Part shown: piece after piece, positions 23,058-33,343 of the stretch
Layout: every line of letters starts with the position of its first letter
Numbering within the stretch: the stretch's first letter is position 1
DNA from: Myotis daubentonii
Lineage: Eukaryota; Chordata; Mammalia; Chiroptera; Vespertilionidae
NCBI RefSeq assembly: GCF_963259705.1
Contig: NC_081846.1
Span: 94,810,641 to 94,874,640, forward strand
Length of the DNA: 64,000 nt
Direction of reading: 5' to 3'
Program-made: the position numbers and the translations under genes
The notes under the pieces: model-generated
What the model was told of the DNA's origin: nothing
The model's database searches: none
The model's input: the letters and a program-made list of their open reading frames with translations, nothing else

Positions 23058-23589
23058 TGCTTTCAAACCTAAGCCTTCACAGGGAACCTGTCTGAGTGCT
23101 TGATTGCCATCTTATGTGTGCCTCTACCGCTGGTAAAACCAATAATTCCATAGTTATTCCTAATAGCAATTTCTTAATCATCCCCAACTTTACTGTTTCA
23201 CAAAACTTCCTTTTTAAAGCTCCTATGGCAGGATACAGCACTATTCAGCATGCTCCTGACTCTATGCAATAAAAATTAACATTCCAATAATTTTACACAC
23301 TATTAAGGGGGAAATAATTAGTTATTAAGAAAGAATTGTTGAGAAATCAGTTGACAGTCTTGTAGGAGCTTTTTGTAGGTAACTGTGTTTCTTTTGATGC
23401 TTTTAAGACTCTCCCTTTGTCTTTAACTTTACTTGTGGTGTGGGCTACTCTGGGTTCATCTTGTTTGAGATTCTCTGTTCTGTATGGACTTTTGTGTATT
23501 TTTTTCCCCACCATATTAGGAACACTTTCAGTCATTATTTTTGTTCTTTTTTCCTTCTGGTACTTATATGATGCAGATGTTATACTTGA

Positions 23590-23949
23590 CTAGAGGCCCA
23601 GTACATTAAATTCGTGCATGGGTGGGGTCCCTAGGCCTGACCAGCAATCAGGGCTGATATGTGGGGCAACCAGCAGGGCGGCTGGGGGGCCCCTGCTGGC
23701 ACCTGCTTTGGCTGACCTGACACCGCCCACTCGCTGGCCCCACCCCCTGCCACCACCACCACCTCCCTCTGCAGGGTGACCAGCAGGGCAAATGGAGGGA
23801 CCTCCCACTGGCACCGGCCTGGGGCTTGTGGGCAGCTCCTGTGTTGAGTGTCTGCCCCCTGGTGGTCAGTTCGTGTCATAGCAACTGGTTGTTCCACCAG
23901 TCGTTCTGCTGTTCAGTCAATTTGCATATTAGGTTTTTATTATATAGGA
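23590..23949 (-). mobile_element. Helitron, full length
   Basis: CTAGAGGCCCAGTACATTAA at the left, CCCCCTGGTGGTCAGTTCG in the body, and TTTTATTATATAGGA at the right. It is bounded by A and T as expected for Helitron insertion between A and T. Confidence 0.93.
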
Positions 23950-23999
23950 TGTTGTCTCAGAGGCCAGAGATCCCCTAAACTATTCTCATAGTTTATTTT

Positions 24000-24222
24000 T
24001 AAAAAAAATATTTTTATTGATTTCAGAGAGAAAGCGGGAGAGAGAGAGAGGGAGATAGAAACATCAATGCTCAGAGAGAACCATTGATCGGACGCCTTCT
24101 GCACACTCCCCACTGGGGGTTAAGCCCGCAACCCAAGCACATGCCCTTGACTGGAATCAAACCTGGGACCCTTCAGCCTGCAGGCCGAGGCTCTATCCAC
24201 TGAGCCAAATCAGCTAGGGCTA
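24000..24222 (-). mobile_element. VES SINE
   Basis: TATTTTTATTGATTTCAGAG on the left, GGAATCAAACCTGGGACCC and TATCCACTGAGCCAAATC on the right. Confidence 0.94.
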
Positions 24223-24365
24223 TTCTTATAGTTTAAGATTTCTTTTTTTTTTATTGCTCTGCTTTGGTGTTTTCTGCTACATTGTCTTCTACATCATTGA
24301 TTTAATCCTTTGTTTTATTCAGCCTTCCTCTCTGAAATCAATAAAAACATTGATTTCTTCTAGAG

Positions 24366-24577
24366 CAGCGGTTCTCAACCTGTGGGTCGCGGCCCCTTTG
24401 GCGGTCGAACGACCCTTTCACAGGGGTCGCCTAAGACCATCCTGCATATCAGATATTTACATTACGATTCATAACAGTAGCAACATTACAGTTATGAAGT
24501 AGCAACGAAAATAATGTTATGGTTGGGTCACAACATGAGGAACTGTATTTAAAGGGCCAGAAGGTTGAGAACCACTG
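24366..24577. mobile_element. SPIN-like non-autonomous hAT transposon, 8-bp TSD
   Basis: The ends are CAGCGGTTCTCAACCT and, in reverse complement, CAGTGGTTCTCAACCT. A perfect 8-bp duplication ttctagag is at 24358-24365 and 24578-24585. The interior (GGGTCGCGGCCCC, CACAGGGGTCGCCTAAGACC, ACAACATGAGGAACTGTATT) matches what I recall of SPACE INVADERS (SPIN) MITEs, a hAT family known for horizontal transfer among tetrapods. Confidence 0.88.
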
Positions 24578-24641
24578 TTCTAGAGTATTCTTCATTTCAG
24601 ACTAGTGTATTTTATTTGACTGGTCCTTTTCCGTTTTTGTT

Positions 24642-24866
24642 TTTTTTTTTAAATATATTTCTTTATTGATTTCAGAGAGGAAGGAAGAGGGAGAGAGAGA
24701 TAGACACATCAATGATAAGAGAGAATCATCGATTGGCTGCCTCCTGCACGTCCCCTACTGGGGATCGAGCCCGCAACTCAGGCATGTGCCCATGGCCGGA
24801 ATCGAACCTGGGACTCTTCAGTCCGTAGGCCGACGCTCTATCCACTGAGCCAAACTGGCTAGGGCC
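24642..24866 (-). mobile_element. VES SINE
   Basis: It is a well-kept copy with GGAATCGAACCTGGGACTC and CACTGAGCCAAACTGGC. CCTTTTCCGTTTTTG / CCTTTTCTGTTCTG flank it as an imperfect target duplication. Confidence 0.95.
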
Positions 24867-26346
24867 CTTTTCTGTTCTGTTTTTATTTTATTTTATTTTT
24901 TTCAATTCTTGCTATCTTTCTATTGAAGTACTCACTAAGCTCACTGAACATTTTAATAATCATTTTGAACTCTGTATCTGGTCGATTGCTTGCTCCTATT
25001 TAGATTGTTATTTTTAGGGAGGGGGGTTTTCTCATGTTCTTTCATTTGGGGCATTAAATCTTTGTCTCCCCATTTGGTTGCCTCTCAGTATTTATTTCTG
25101 TTTATCAGGTAGATCTGCTATGTCTCCCAGTCTTGGTATGGTGGCTTTATATAGTACATGTTCAGTGGGCTCAATGGTGTAGCTTCCCTGTTCATCCAAG
25201 CTAGGTGCTCCAGGAATGTTTCTTCCGTGGATTATGCTCTCTCTCCTGTTATAGTTCAGTCTTGAATTCTGTTGGCCCAGCAATGGCTGGGGTTGACCCA
25301 TAGGTTGACTAAGCACTGACTTTGGCCACAGTGTATAAGCTGCTGTGTGTGGGCTGACCCCAGCTACTGGAATTCACTCCAGCAGGGTCTGGTGCCTGCT
25401 GTTCTCTTTTTGGGCATGCTGCTTGTGGAGCTAATTGGGTCATGCTATGATGTGGTTTGAAGCCAGACAATGGGTGTGTTCATGCTGGAGCATGTTGAAA
25501 GGGACTCCAATGCATCTCAATCTGACACTGCCAGTGATTGGCCCTTGGCTACCTATTAGATGCTACAAGGCAATCCACATTTTTTGGCTTCCTTTACTGA
25601 ACCTGTGTACTGAGGCTGGCTTTCACCAGTACTGAGCTTGGGAAAGGCCAGCAAGAAGCCCAAGGCACCTCAAGAGCCACCTCCACCTGCCTGCTGCTTC
25701 TTAGGCTCGGCCATGGAAAGATCCTCTGGTGGTAGGAGAGTTGCATGAGACAGTTTCTGAGTCACAAGGTAAGTGTAAGTGTTGTTTACCGGGTTGGTAC
25801 AGATTTAAACTCTGCACCAGTGCTGGGTCTGAGGCCACTCAATGAAAGCCTCAGGCTACACCAAGGCCAGCCACTACCAGCCATGGGTCTGTAGATTCTT
25901 TTTCATTGGGGTGGGGTCTCAGGGAGTCATCAGGAGCCAGTTGAGTTCATCAGTTGCCGGAAGCCAATTCCAGCATGTCATAATTTCAAGAGTTTCATCA
26001 AAAGGTTGAATTAAAAAAAAAAAAAGGTTGATGAACTTGGGGACTCAACAGGGTTGAGTCACACATGTAGTCACCTGTTGGAATGGCTAAAGGCATTTCC
26101 CCAAACCTGAATAGGATACATTAAATTGATTCTTGGCTGCCAGACAGCTAAAGGGCATCTTAATCTACATGTTATTGCCTCCTACTGGCCAAACACCTGA
26201 ACAGCCATAGGCTAATTCCCCCATTCTGACAATGGACTCTGCATGAAACCCTGACCTTTGAAGTGTGTATCTCCACCTCGCCTCAGGACAAATTGTGTTA
26301 GTAAAAAGCATGGTGTCCTGAGACGAGGAGACCTGAGACCTTAGAA

Positions 26347-26549
26347 CAGGGGTCCTCAAACTTTTTAAACAGGGGGCCAGTTCACTGTCCCTCAGACCAT
26401 TGGAGGGCCGGACTATAGTTTAAAAAAAACTATGAACAAATTCCTATGCACACTGCACATATCCTATTTTGAAGTAAAAAAACAAAATGGGAACAAATAC
26501 AATATTTGTATTTGCATGTGGCCTGCGGGCCATAGTTTGAGGACCCCTG
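26347..26549. mobile_element. Non-autonomous hAT transposon (OposCharlie-like?)
   Basis: The ends are CAGGGGTCCTCAAACT and its exact reverse complement. The flanks ccttagaa and ccttggaa agree at 7 of 8 positions. The interior GGGGGCCAGTTCACTGTCCC and GGAGGGCCGGACTATAG resemble hAT families shared among bats and other tetrapods; the family name is from memory. Confidence 0.85.
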
Positions 26550-26557
26550 CCTTGGAA

Positions 26558-27430
26558 CTTAGATCTTAGTTTCCTTCAAACTAGGCTCCTCTGACCTCCA
26601 AATGCCTTTCAAAATTATGCTTCATCTCTGGATTCTTATTTAATCTATGCACAGCCTTCTCCAGATTGCTGAATCCTTCTAGATGCTGGGACAAGAACCC
26701 CGGCAATCAGGCTAAAGCATATTAAAGTTTGGCCATTTGGATAAAGGCCATGTAGTGCCCACAGGGAGGCAATTTTATTTTTAATGTTGGCAATTCGAGA
26801 ATGAGTTATTAACAGTGAAATTTTTTGCATTTCTTATGATTCTAGGGGCCTCATATACAGTAAATAAATATATAGTGACATATTTATGCATTTCAGTTCT
26901 CTATTATGTTTTGAAACTTTATTTGCTATATTTCCATATCACTTCATATTATTTTTTAAAACAATTTCTTAGTGATTTCTTCCTCAGTACTTCAACTGTC
27001 CTTTCATTCTTATTTTTCTCATTCCTGGATGCCATGTTCTTTGGAAGCTTGTTTAGTCCAAGTGAATGGCCTTTCAGGCTTCCTCCCCGAGAATAGGAGC
27101 TCACTTTCTGAATAATAAGAACTGTGTGTCACAGGGGGCATCAGGAGTTCAGAGCGGCTCAGGCGGGGCGAGGCCAATAGAAGGCTGGGAACCACGCTGT
27201 AGGGGTGACATCAGCCAGGAGCACAGGGACGGTGGCTCGCCCTGAAGCCCCTTCACTCAGTCTGCCCTTGTCTTTGAAACCTCCTGAGTCTGCCCGATCT
27301 CCTCGAGACCCTGCCACGGTCTGCAAGCTACAGCCAGCTAATTCCTCCACAGGGCAAGAGCTTGACAGGGTGGGACCACAGAAGTCAGGAAATATGTCTA
27401 GTGTATCTCCCCAAGTTAATGCCCTATAAC
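26558..27430. other. No gene recognised
   Basis: AT-rich (26.8-27.0 kb), then a GC-richer piece (27.1-27.4 kb) with GCCAATAGAAGGCTGG. Neither shows a supported frame. The GC piece could be part of an LTR, but no ends were found. Confidence 0.35.
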
Positions 27431-28260
27431 GGGTATGCTTGACTCAGGAAAGATGGTGCCTGTGGGTGGTGTGGGAGAGGGACTCGGCACAGGAACCTTG
27501 ACAGCTGTTTCTTCAACTCTTTCCCTGAAGCCAAATAACCCAATCTCTCCCTGTATGACTCCACTGTGCTCTGAGGTGCCATTTTCTACTGGAATTGAGA
27601 GTGAGTGGCACAAAGAAAATTTTGTGTGTTGTCTCTTTCAGAGGGTGCCAGGGTTTTTAGCAGTCTTCCATCCATGTCACCCTGGCAGACTGAATCCTCA
27701 CTGATGTTCATAGCCAGATGTTACGTGGGTGCCTCTTCCTGGCACTGGTGCTCTGGGCTGGAAAGCCAAGCATGGTATTGAGACCCTTTCTTTTTAGGGG
27801 TATCGCTCCAGCTGAGATAGTTGAGATGGATTCTCAACGGAAGCACATGGGTTCAGGGCCATCTCCTTTCACATTTCTGCCTTTCCTACCAGTCTTGGTG
27901 TGACTTCTGTGCATCCTTAGTTATAAGATCTGTTAAACTAGTCTTCAGATGGTTGACCTGGTTGATTGTTGTATAATCCTCACCCAAGGATATTTTTCTT
28001 GGCTTTTAGAGAGAATGGAAGGGAGGGGGAGAGACAGAGAGAAACATCCATGTGAGAGAGACACATCGATTGGCTGCCTCTCACATGTGCCCGACCAGAG
28101 CCAGGATGCACCCGAGGCGCGTGCCCTTGACTGGAATGGAACCCAGGATCTTTCATTCCACAAGCCAACGCTTTATCCACTGGAGCCAACCTGGCTAGGG
28201 TGATTGTTGTATAATTTCGTTGTGATTTTTATTTAGTCCTGAAAGGAGGTAAATACAACA
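27431..28260 (-). mobile_element. Old L1 5'-region fragment with a SINE inserted
   Basis: GGAAAGATGGTGCCTGTGGG, GCCAGATGTTACGTGGGTGC and GGTTGATTGTTGTATAAT are words I know from 5' regions of old mammalian L1s read in reverse. TGATTGTTGTATAATT repeats on both sides of the SINE at 27970-28200 (its target-site duplication). Confidence 0.45.
27970..28200 (-). mobile_element. VES-related SINE
   Basis: AATCCTCACCCAAGGATATT at the tail end, CAACGCTTTATCCACTGGAG near the other, B box GGAATGGAACCCAGGATC. Confidence 0.92.
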
Positions 28261-28600
28261 TAATTTTAAAAGTTGGTGATTTTGTAAATTGTATTATTAG
28301 AATTGAAGTGCCATGTGATGGATGTGTTTCCTCTGAGCCAGATTATCACCCACTAAATGGTACTTATGCCCACAAATCTTCAGTAGGTGCTATAGAGGAT
28401 ACAGGAAAAGAATAAGACCTACTCAAAAAAAAAAAAAAGAAAAAGAATAAGACCAACTCTTATTCACTAATATTATTTTAATTTAATATAGAATATCAAA
28501 CTGCTATCTGACAATTAGGGGAAAAATCTGTCTTTATTGGCGGTTGGTCTTAACCCCTCAATTACTGATCCAGGAATACAGTTGTACCACAGACATGCTT
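28261..28600. other. No gene recognised
   Basis: AT-rich sequence with an internal A-run at 28425-28440. Nothing identifiable. Confidence 0.5.
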
Positions 28601-28604
28601 TTTG

Positions 28605-28681
28605 TGGTGCATAAGGGAGGCAACCAATTGATTTCTCTCTCTCTCTGTCTCTCTCTCTCTCTCTCTCCCTTCATTGCTCTC
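28605..28681 (+). mobile_element. SINE tail, plus strand (interrupted)
   Basis: GGGAGGCAACCAATTGATTT, a CT-rich run and the A-rich CAATAGAAAAAC end: the 3' part of a plus-oriented VES. The next SINE landed in its tail. Confidence 0.7.
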
Positions 28682-28705
28682 AAAAAAATCAATAGAAAAA
28701 CTTTA

Positions 28706-28934
28706 TTTTTTTATTTTTTTAAAAAATATATTTTATTGAGTTTTTACAGAGAGGAAAGGAGAGAGATAGAGAGCTAGAAACATCGATGAGAGAGAAACAT
28801 CGACCAGCTGCCTCCTGCACACTCCCCACTGGGGATGTGCCCGCAACCAAGGTACATGCCCTTGACCGGAATTGAACCTGGGACCTTTCAGTCCGCAGGC
28901 CGACGCTCTAGCCACTGAGCCAAACCGGTTTCGG
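28706..28934 (-). mobile_element. VES SINE with a perfect 25-bp TSD
   Basis: The body is intact, with GGAATTGAACCTGGGACC and CACTGAGCCAAACCGG. The 25 bases at 28681-28705 are repeated without mismatch at 28935-28959. The target is the A-rich tail of another SINE. Confidence 0.96.
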
Positions 28935-29039
28935 CAAAAAAATCAATAGAAAAACTTTAAATAATAAAAAAGAACTCTTATGATATGAGAGGACATAAAA
29001 TGGAATTATATTAAATGCTCAATCCACAAAAGAGATGGC

Positions 29040-29270
29040 AGCCCTGGCCTGGGTGGCTCAGTTGGTTGGAGGATCACCCTATACAAAAAGGTATCAGATT
29101 TGATTCCTGGTTAAGGTACACATCTAGGTTGCATGTTTAATCCCTGGTCAGAGGCGCACGGGAGGCAACCAAGTAATGTTTCTTTCTTGCATAAATGTTA
29201 CTCTCTCTCTCTCTTCCCCCCTTCTTCTCTTTCTAAAATCAATAAATATATCCTTGGATGAGGATTTAAA
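29040..29270 (+). mobile_element. VES SINE, plus strand
   Basis: CCCTGGCCTGGGTGGCTCAG (A box region), GATTTGATTCCTGGTTAAGG (B box), a CT-rich stretch and AAAATCAATAAATATATCC. It is one of the few plus-oriented copies. Confidence 0.9.
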
Positions 29271-29546
29271 AAAAAGAGATGGCAGAAAAGAGGGAATGAT
29301 TATAAAAAAACAAAACAGAGAGCAAACATAGTGAACAAGGAATCATACAAACATGAAAGAATAAACAAGGATAAACTGTGGTAGATCCATACAATAAAAT
29401 ATTCAGAAATAAAGATAAATGAGTATTCACACTGCAAAAGAAACGAAGAAAACTTAAATGAATATGCTAAATGAAACAGGCCAATCTGAAGGCTACATAC
29501 TGTTTAATTTCAACTATGTGACATTTTGGAAAATGCAAAACTATAC
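29271..29546. other. Probable old L1 3' piece, otherwise nothing
   Basis: AAATGAAACAGGCCAATCTG and TGTTTAATTTCAACTATGTG resemble old L1 3' sequence. No coding frame. Confidence 0.35.
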
Positions 29547-29923
29547 AGATTTCTTAGTCCTTTCTGGCTGCTCGAAAGAATAGCAGAATCTGGGTAGTTC
29601 ATAGACAAAATAAACTTATTTGTCAGAGTTCTGGAGGCTGGAAAGTCTAAGATCAAGTCCCTGACAGATTTGGTGTCTGCTGAGGGCCCACTTCCTGCTT
29701 TATAGTCAGTCGGCTATCTTCTCCCTATGTCCTCGTATGGTAGAAGGGCTAGGGAACTCTCTGGAGTTTTTAAAATACGGACACTTAATCCCACTCACAA
29801 GGGCTTTACTCTCATGGCCTAAGGTGCCTCCCAAAGATCCTGCCTCCAAATATCACCACTTTGGGGATTAGGTTTCACATATGAATTTTGGGGAGGGACA
29901 CAAACATTCAGTCTCTACAGATG
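29547..29923 (-). repeat. MLT1-type LTR (MaLR), nearly complete
   Basis: TCAGAGTTCTGGAGGCTGGA, GGTGTCTGCTGAGGGCCCAC, CCTCCCAAAGATCCTGCCTC and ATGAATTTTGGGGAGGGACA give the full reverse of an MLT1 LTR in order. An old L1 tail surrounds it. Confidence 0.85.
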
Positions 29924-30169
29924 GCGAAAAGGCCAGTGGTTGCCAGGGATTTGGGGGGAGGCAAATTGGTGAAGCACAGAGTTTTTAAGAGTGGTGAAAC
30001 TATTCTGTATAAATCTGTATGGTGGATGCATGTTTTTATACATTTGTGAAAATCCATAAAACTGCAATGCTAAGAGTATACATTGATGTAAACTACAAAG
30101 TTAAATTAATAGTGAAAACATTATTTCTATAATATTGAATTTTGAGGGTCCTTTATATATTTTATTTTA

Positions 30170-30396
30170 TTATTATTATTTTTAAAATATATTTTATTGA
30201 TCTTTTACAGAGAGGAAGGGAGAGGGATAGAGAGCCAGAAACATCGATGAGAGAGAAACATCGATCAGCTGCCTCCTGCACACTTCCTACTGGGGATGTG
30301 CCCACAACCAAGGTACATGCCCTTGACTGGAATTGAACCTGGGACCCTTGAATCTGCAGGCTGACGCTCTATCCACTGAGCCAAACCAGTTAGGGC
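30170..30396 (-). mobile_element. VES SINE
   Basis: ATATATTTTATTGATCTTTT, GGAATTGAACCTGGGACCC and CACTGAGCCAAACCAGTTAG. It abuts the HAL1-like element on its right. Confidence 0.94.
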
Positions 30397-30767
30397 TATT
30401 TATTATTTTTTAAATAAATTTTTATTGTTCATATTATTACAGTTGTTCCTCTTTTTCCCCCCATAGCTCCCCTCCACCTGGTTCCCACCCACCCCACCCC
30501 ATGCCCTTACCCCTCCCCACACTGTCCTCGTCCATAGGTGTATCATTTTTGTCCAGTCTCTTCCCACACCCCCACACCCTCTTCCCCCTGAAAATTGTCA
30601 GTCCACTCCCTTTCTATGCCCCTGATTCTATTCTATTCACCAGTTTATTCAGTTCATCAGATTTTTTTATTCAATTTTTAGATTCACTTGTTGATAGATA
30701 TGTATTTGTTGTCACTTTGTTGTTCATAATTTTTATCTTTACCTTTTTCTTCTTCTTCTTCCTCTTC

Positions 30768-31613
30768 CTAAAGAATACCTTTCAGCATTTCATATAATGC
30801 TGGTTTGGTGGTGATGAACTCCTTTAGCTTTTTCTTATCTGTGAAGCTCTTTCTCTGACCTTCAATTCTAAATGATAGCTTTGCTGGGTAGAGTAATCTT
30901 GGTTGTAGGTTCTTGGCATTCATCACTTTGAATATTTCTTGCCACTCCCTTCTGGCCTGCAAAGTTTCTGTTGAGAAATCAGCTGACAGTCGTATGGGTA
31001 TTCCCTTGTAGGTAACTGAGTTTCTTTCTCTTGCTGCTTTTAAGATTCTCTCTTTGTCTTTTGCTCTTGGCATTTTAATGATGATGTGTCTTGGTGTGGT
31101 CCTCTTTGGATTCCTTTTGTTTGGGGTTCTCTGCACTTCCTGAACTTGTAAGTCTATTTCTTTCACCAGGTAGGGGAAGTTTTCTGTCATTGTTTCTTCA
31201 AATAGGTTTTCAATATCTTGCTGTCTCTCTTCTTCTGGCACCTCCATAATTTGGATGTTGGTACGCTTGAAGTTGTCCCAGAGGCTCCTTACACTATCTT
31301 CATATTTTTGGATTCTTTTTTCCTTTTGCTTCGATGGTTTGGTGTTTTTCACTTCTTCGTATTTCAAATCTTTGACTTGATTCCTGGGATCCTCTAGTCT
31401 GCTGTTGGATCTCTGTATATTATTCTTTATTTCAGCCAGTGTATGCTTAATTTCTAATTGGTCCTTTTTTATGTCCTTGAGGTTCTCACTAAATTTCTCG
31501 GAGGTTTCTAGAAGATTCTTCAGTAACCTTATAACCGTAGTTTTGAACTCTATATCCATTACTTTGCTTTCCTCCATTTCTTTAATTTGTGACCTGTTTG
31601 TTTGTCTCCACAT
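30768..31613 (-). CDS. Intact LINE ORF1 protein (281 aa) of an ORF1-only element
   Basis: This is a full open frame for an L1-type ORF1p, the trimeric RNA-binding chaperone of LINE ribonucleoprotein. It starts MWRQTNRSQIKEMEE. Residues about 20-115 are rich in Leu, Lys and Glu and are probably coiled coil. An RRM-like segment follows (RTNIQIMEVPEEER about 117-130; PRHIIIKMPRAKDKERIL about 174-191). The C-terminal domain includes TYKGIPIRLSADFS, QARREWQEIFKVMN and LQPRLLYPAKLSF, ending YEMLKGIL. Human L1 ORF1p is 338 aa, so this one is shorter. No ORF2 follows; a 3' UTR with AATAAA comes directly after. Other copies of this frame in the window carry frameshifts. Expression is not shown. Confidence 0.85.
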   Translation of the reverse strand: MWRQTNRSQIKEMEESKVMDIEFKTTVIRLLKNLLETSEKFSENLKDIKKDQLEIKHTLAEIKNNIQRSNSRLEDPRNQVKDLKYEEVKNTKPSKQKEKRIQKYEDSVRSLWDNFKRTNIQIMEVPEEERQQDIENLFEETMTENFPYLVKEIDLQVQEVQRTPNKRNPKRTTPRHIIIKMPRAKDKERILKAARERNSVTYKGIPIRLSADFSTETLQARREWQEIFKVMNAKNLQPRLLYPAKLSFRIEGQRKSFTDKKKLKEFITTKPALYEMLKGIL

Positions 31614-31664
31614 TTTGGCTACCTCCCTATGTTGATAGAGTGGCTTTGTGTGCTAGGTGACCTA

Positions 31665-32202
31665 CACTGAGTGGCCATATTATTATGACCGGCCTGATTA
31701 TTATGATCGCCCCATCAGTACTTCGTTGGGCCACCTTTTGCCTTCAATATTGCAGTGATTCTTTTTGGCATTGACTCCACGAGATGTTGAAAGGTGATGC
31801 AAGGAATCTGACACCATGCCTGATGAATAGCACTGTCCAGTTCTGTGAGATTTGATGGTTGTGGAACCAGCTGCCTGATGGCTCTTTTAACTTTGTCCCA
31901 CAAATGATCAATTGGATTGAGATCTGGTGATTGTGGGGGCCACCTAAGCAAAGTCTCCCTCATGTTCTTGAAACCACTCCTGCACAATAAGAGCACCTTG
32001 GCATGGCACATTATGTTGTTGGAAGAAGCCATCTTCATTGGGATACGCCATCAACATGATAGGATGAACTTGATCAGCAACAATACTTAGGTATGTTGTG
32101 CTATTCAGACGTTTATAATGGTCTGGCCCTCTAGCAACTTCAGCGCGAAATTATAGCTAATTTGCCTACAAACGTCAGGTGGTCATAATAATCTGGCCAC
32201 TG
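31665..32202 (-). mobile_element. Tc1/mariner-type DNA transposon, internally deleted, TA duplication
   Basis: The left end is CACTGAGTGGCCATATTATT and the right end in reverse complement is CAGTGGCCAGATTATTATGA. Both are flanked by TA (31663-31664 and 32203-32204). The related HAL1-like copy at about 8166-8182 shows the unoccupied site, with a single TA at the same point, which proves insertion. At about 0.54 kb it is far shorter than a full Tc1-like element (about 1.6 kb). A piece of the transposase remains (see 31715-32038). Confidence 0.92.
31715..32038 (-). pseudogene. Tc1-like transposase C-terminal remnant
   Basis: This minus-strand frame contains WPPQSPDLNPIDHLWD, the hallmark second-Asp region of the DD34E catalytic core of Tc1-like transposases, and SMPKRITAILKAKGGPTKY, the conserved C-terminal end. 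The DNA-binding N-terminal half and the first catalytic Asp are absent, so it cannot be active. Family known; deletion seen. Confidence 0.88.
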
Positions 32203-33343
32203 TATAGGGCCCAGAGACTCAGCCTCCCTAATTACCTGAGGTGGACTCTCTTGGTGCACTCCTTTGTGGGCTGGGTGCACAGTCTTGTTGTAGTTAAGCC
32301 TTGATTGCTGTTGGTATCACTGGGAGGAATTGACCTCCAGGCCAATTGGCTGTGAGGATCAGTTGTGTCTACACTGGAAGAACTGCTGTGCTGGAAACAC
32401 CCTTAGGGGGCAGGACTTGCTTCAGTGGGGCTTTGTCGCTCACTGAGTCTGCCCCCTGAGTGTGTCTCTTATGGATGTGAAGAGTTGTAATCTGGTATGG
32501 TCTCACTCTGATCACTGGGTATTCTGGCTCTTGTATCTCCAAGAAGTTGCAAAGTCAGCCATTGCCTGAGGCCACCCAGCAGGAGCTACAGAGAGATATA
32601 CAGATTCCTCCTCTTTGAGGTTTGGAGGTGCCCAGATGAGGTGCAGCTGTGAAGCAATGCAGGCTGCTGATGAGCCTTAGGCCTTCTTTTGGAAGCTCTG
32701 GGGTTCTCTGACCCAGTTGCAGTTTGACAGGTTTTTAGGTGGAGAAAGGCCAGGCCATTCATATGCAAAAGCCTCTGAGTGCAGCTTGGGTGGGGTTGTA
32801 AATTGGGTGGGGTGTGGTCTCAGGGAATCACCAGGGTGGAGCAAACAGCAATGGTTGCCCTTTGGCCCTGCCCTGGATAGGTCCCTGGGTCTCTGTGTCC
32901 TGAGGCCCCGTACAGGAACAATGACCGCTGCAAGCACCTCTGTGAGAAAGCCGCGCTCATGTTCCGGGGCCGGATGCCAGACCATCCAGTTTCTCTCCAT
33001 ATGGATCTGAGTCCCCAGATTCTCGCCCGGAACTGAAGTTCAGAGCAATCGGGAGATTGTATCTCCCTCCTGATTGAAAAAGACCACAGTGGACCCAGTT
33101 GCCAGCCCCGTTCTCATGCCTCTGTACCTCCACACTTCCACACCTCTGCACCTCCTACTGGACTCAATGTGCTTTTCTCTTTCCTTCTAGTTGTAGAATT
33201 TCCACTCAGCCAGCCTTCCCGTGGTTCTGGATGATATTCATTTTATCTTTTAGTTGTAGTTTTAATGTAGTTGTGCACGGCAGCAAGTTCAGGTGTTTAC
33301 CTATGGTGCCATCTTGGTTGTCTCTCTCAGATTTGTCCTTTAT

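Larger units (their letters stand above)
23330..26340 (-). mobile_element. Older L1 or HAL1 (ORF1 and 5' UTR) with four insertions
   Basis: ORF1 words in reverse at 23335-23580 (TGTTGAGAAATCAGTTGACAG, CTCCCTTTGTCTTTAACTTT) are followed, after a Helitron and a SINE, by leader-like sequence (24870-26340; TTTTGAACTCTGTATCTGG). It is strongly decayed. Its limits are approximate, and the part after 25.2 kb is assigned by layout more than by motif. Confidence 0.5.
30398..33324 (-). mobile_element. HAL1-like (ORF1-only) LINE, long 5' UTR form, near full length
   Basis: Read on the minus strand the order is: a 5' end beginning ACCAAGATGG near 33324, a GC-rich 5' UTR of about 1.1 kb, a 281-codon ORF1 (31613-30768), then about 370 bases of G-rich 3' UTR ending AATAAA and an A-rich tail near 30398. 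There is no ORF2 between ORF1 and the tail. The 538-bp Tc1-like element at 31665-32202 interrupts it just upstream of ORF1. Its 3' UTR variant (ACAGTTGTTCC on the + strand) differs from that of the neighbouring copies. The element abuts a VES SINE on the left. No clear target-site duplication was found. Confidence 0.85.
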
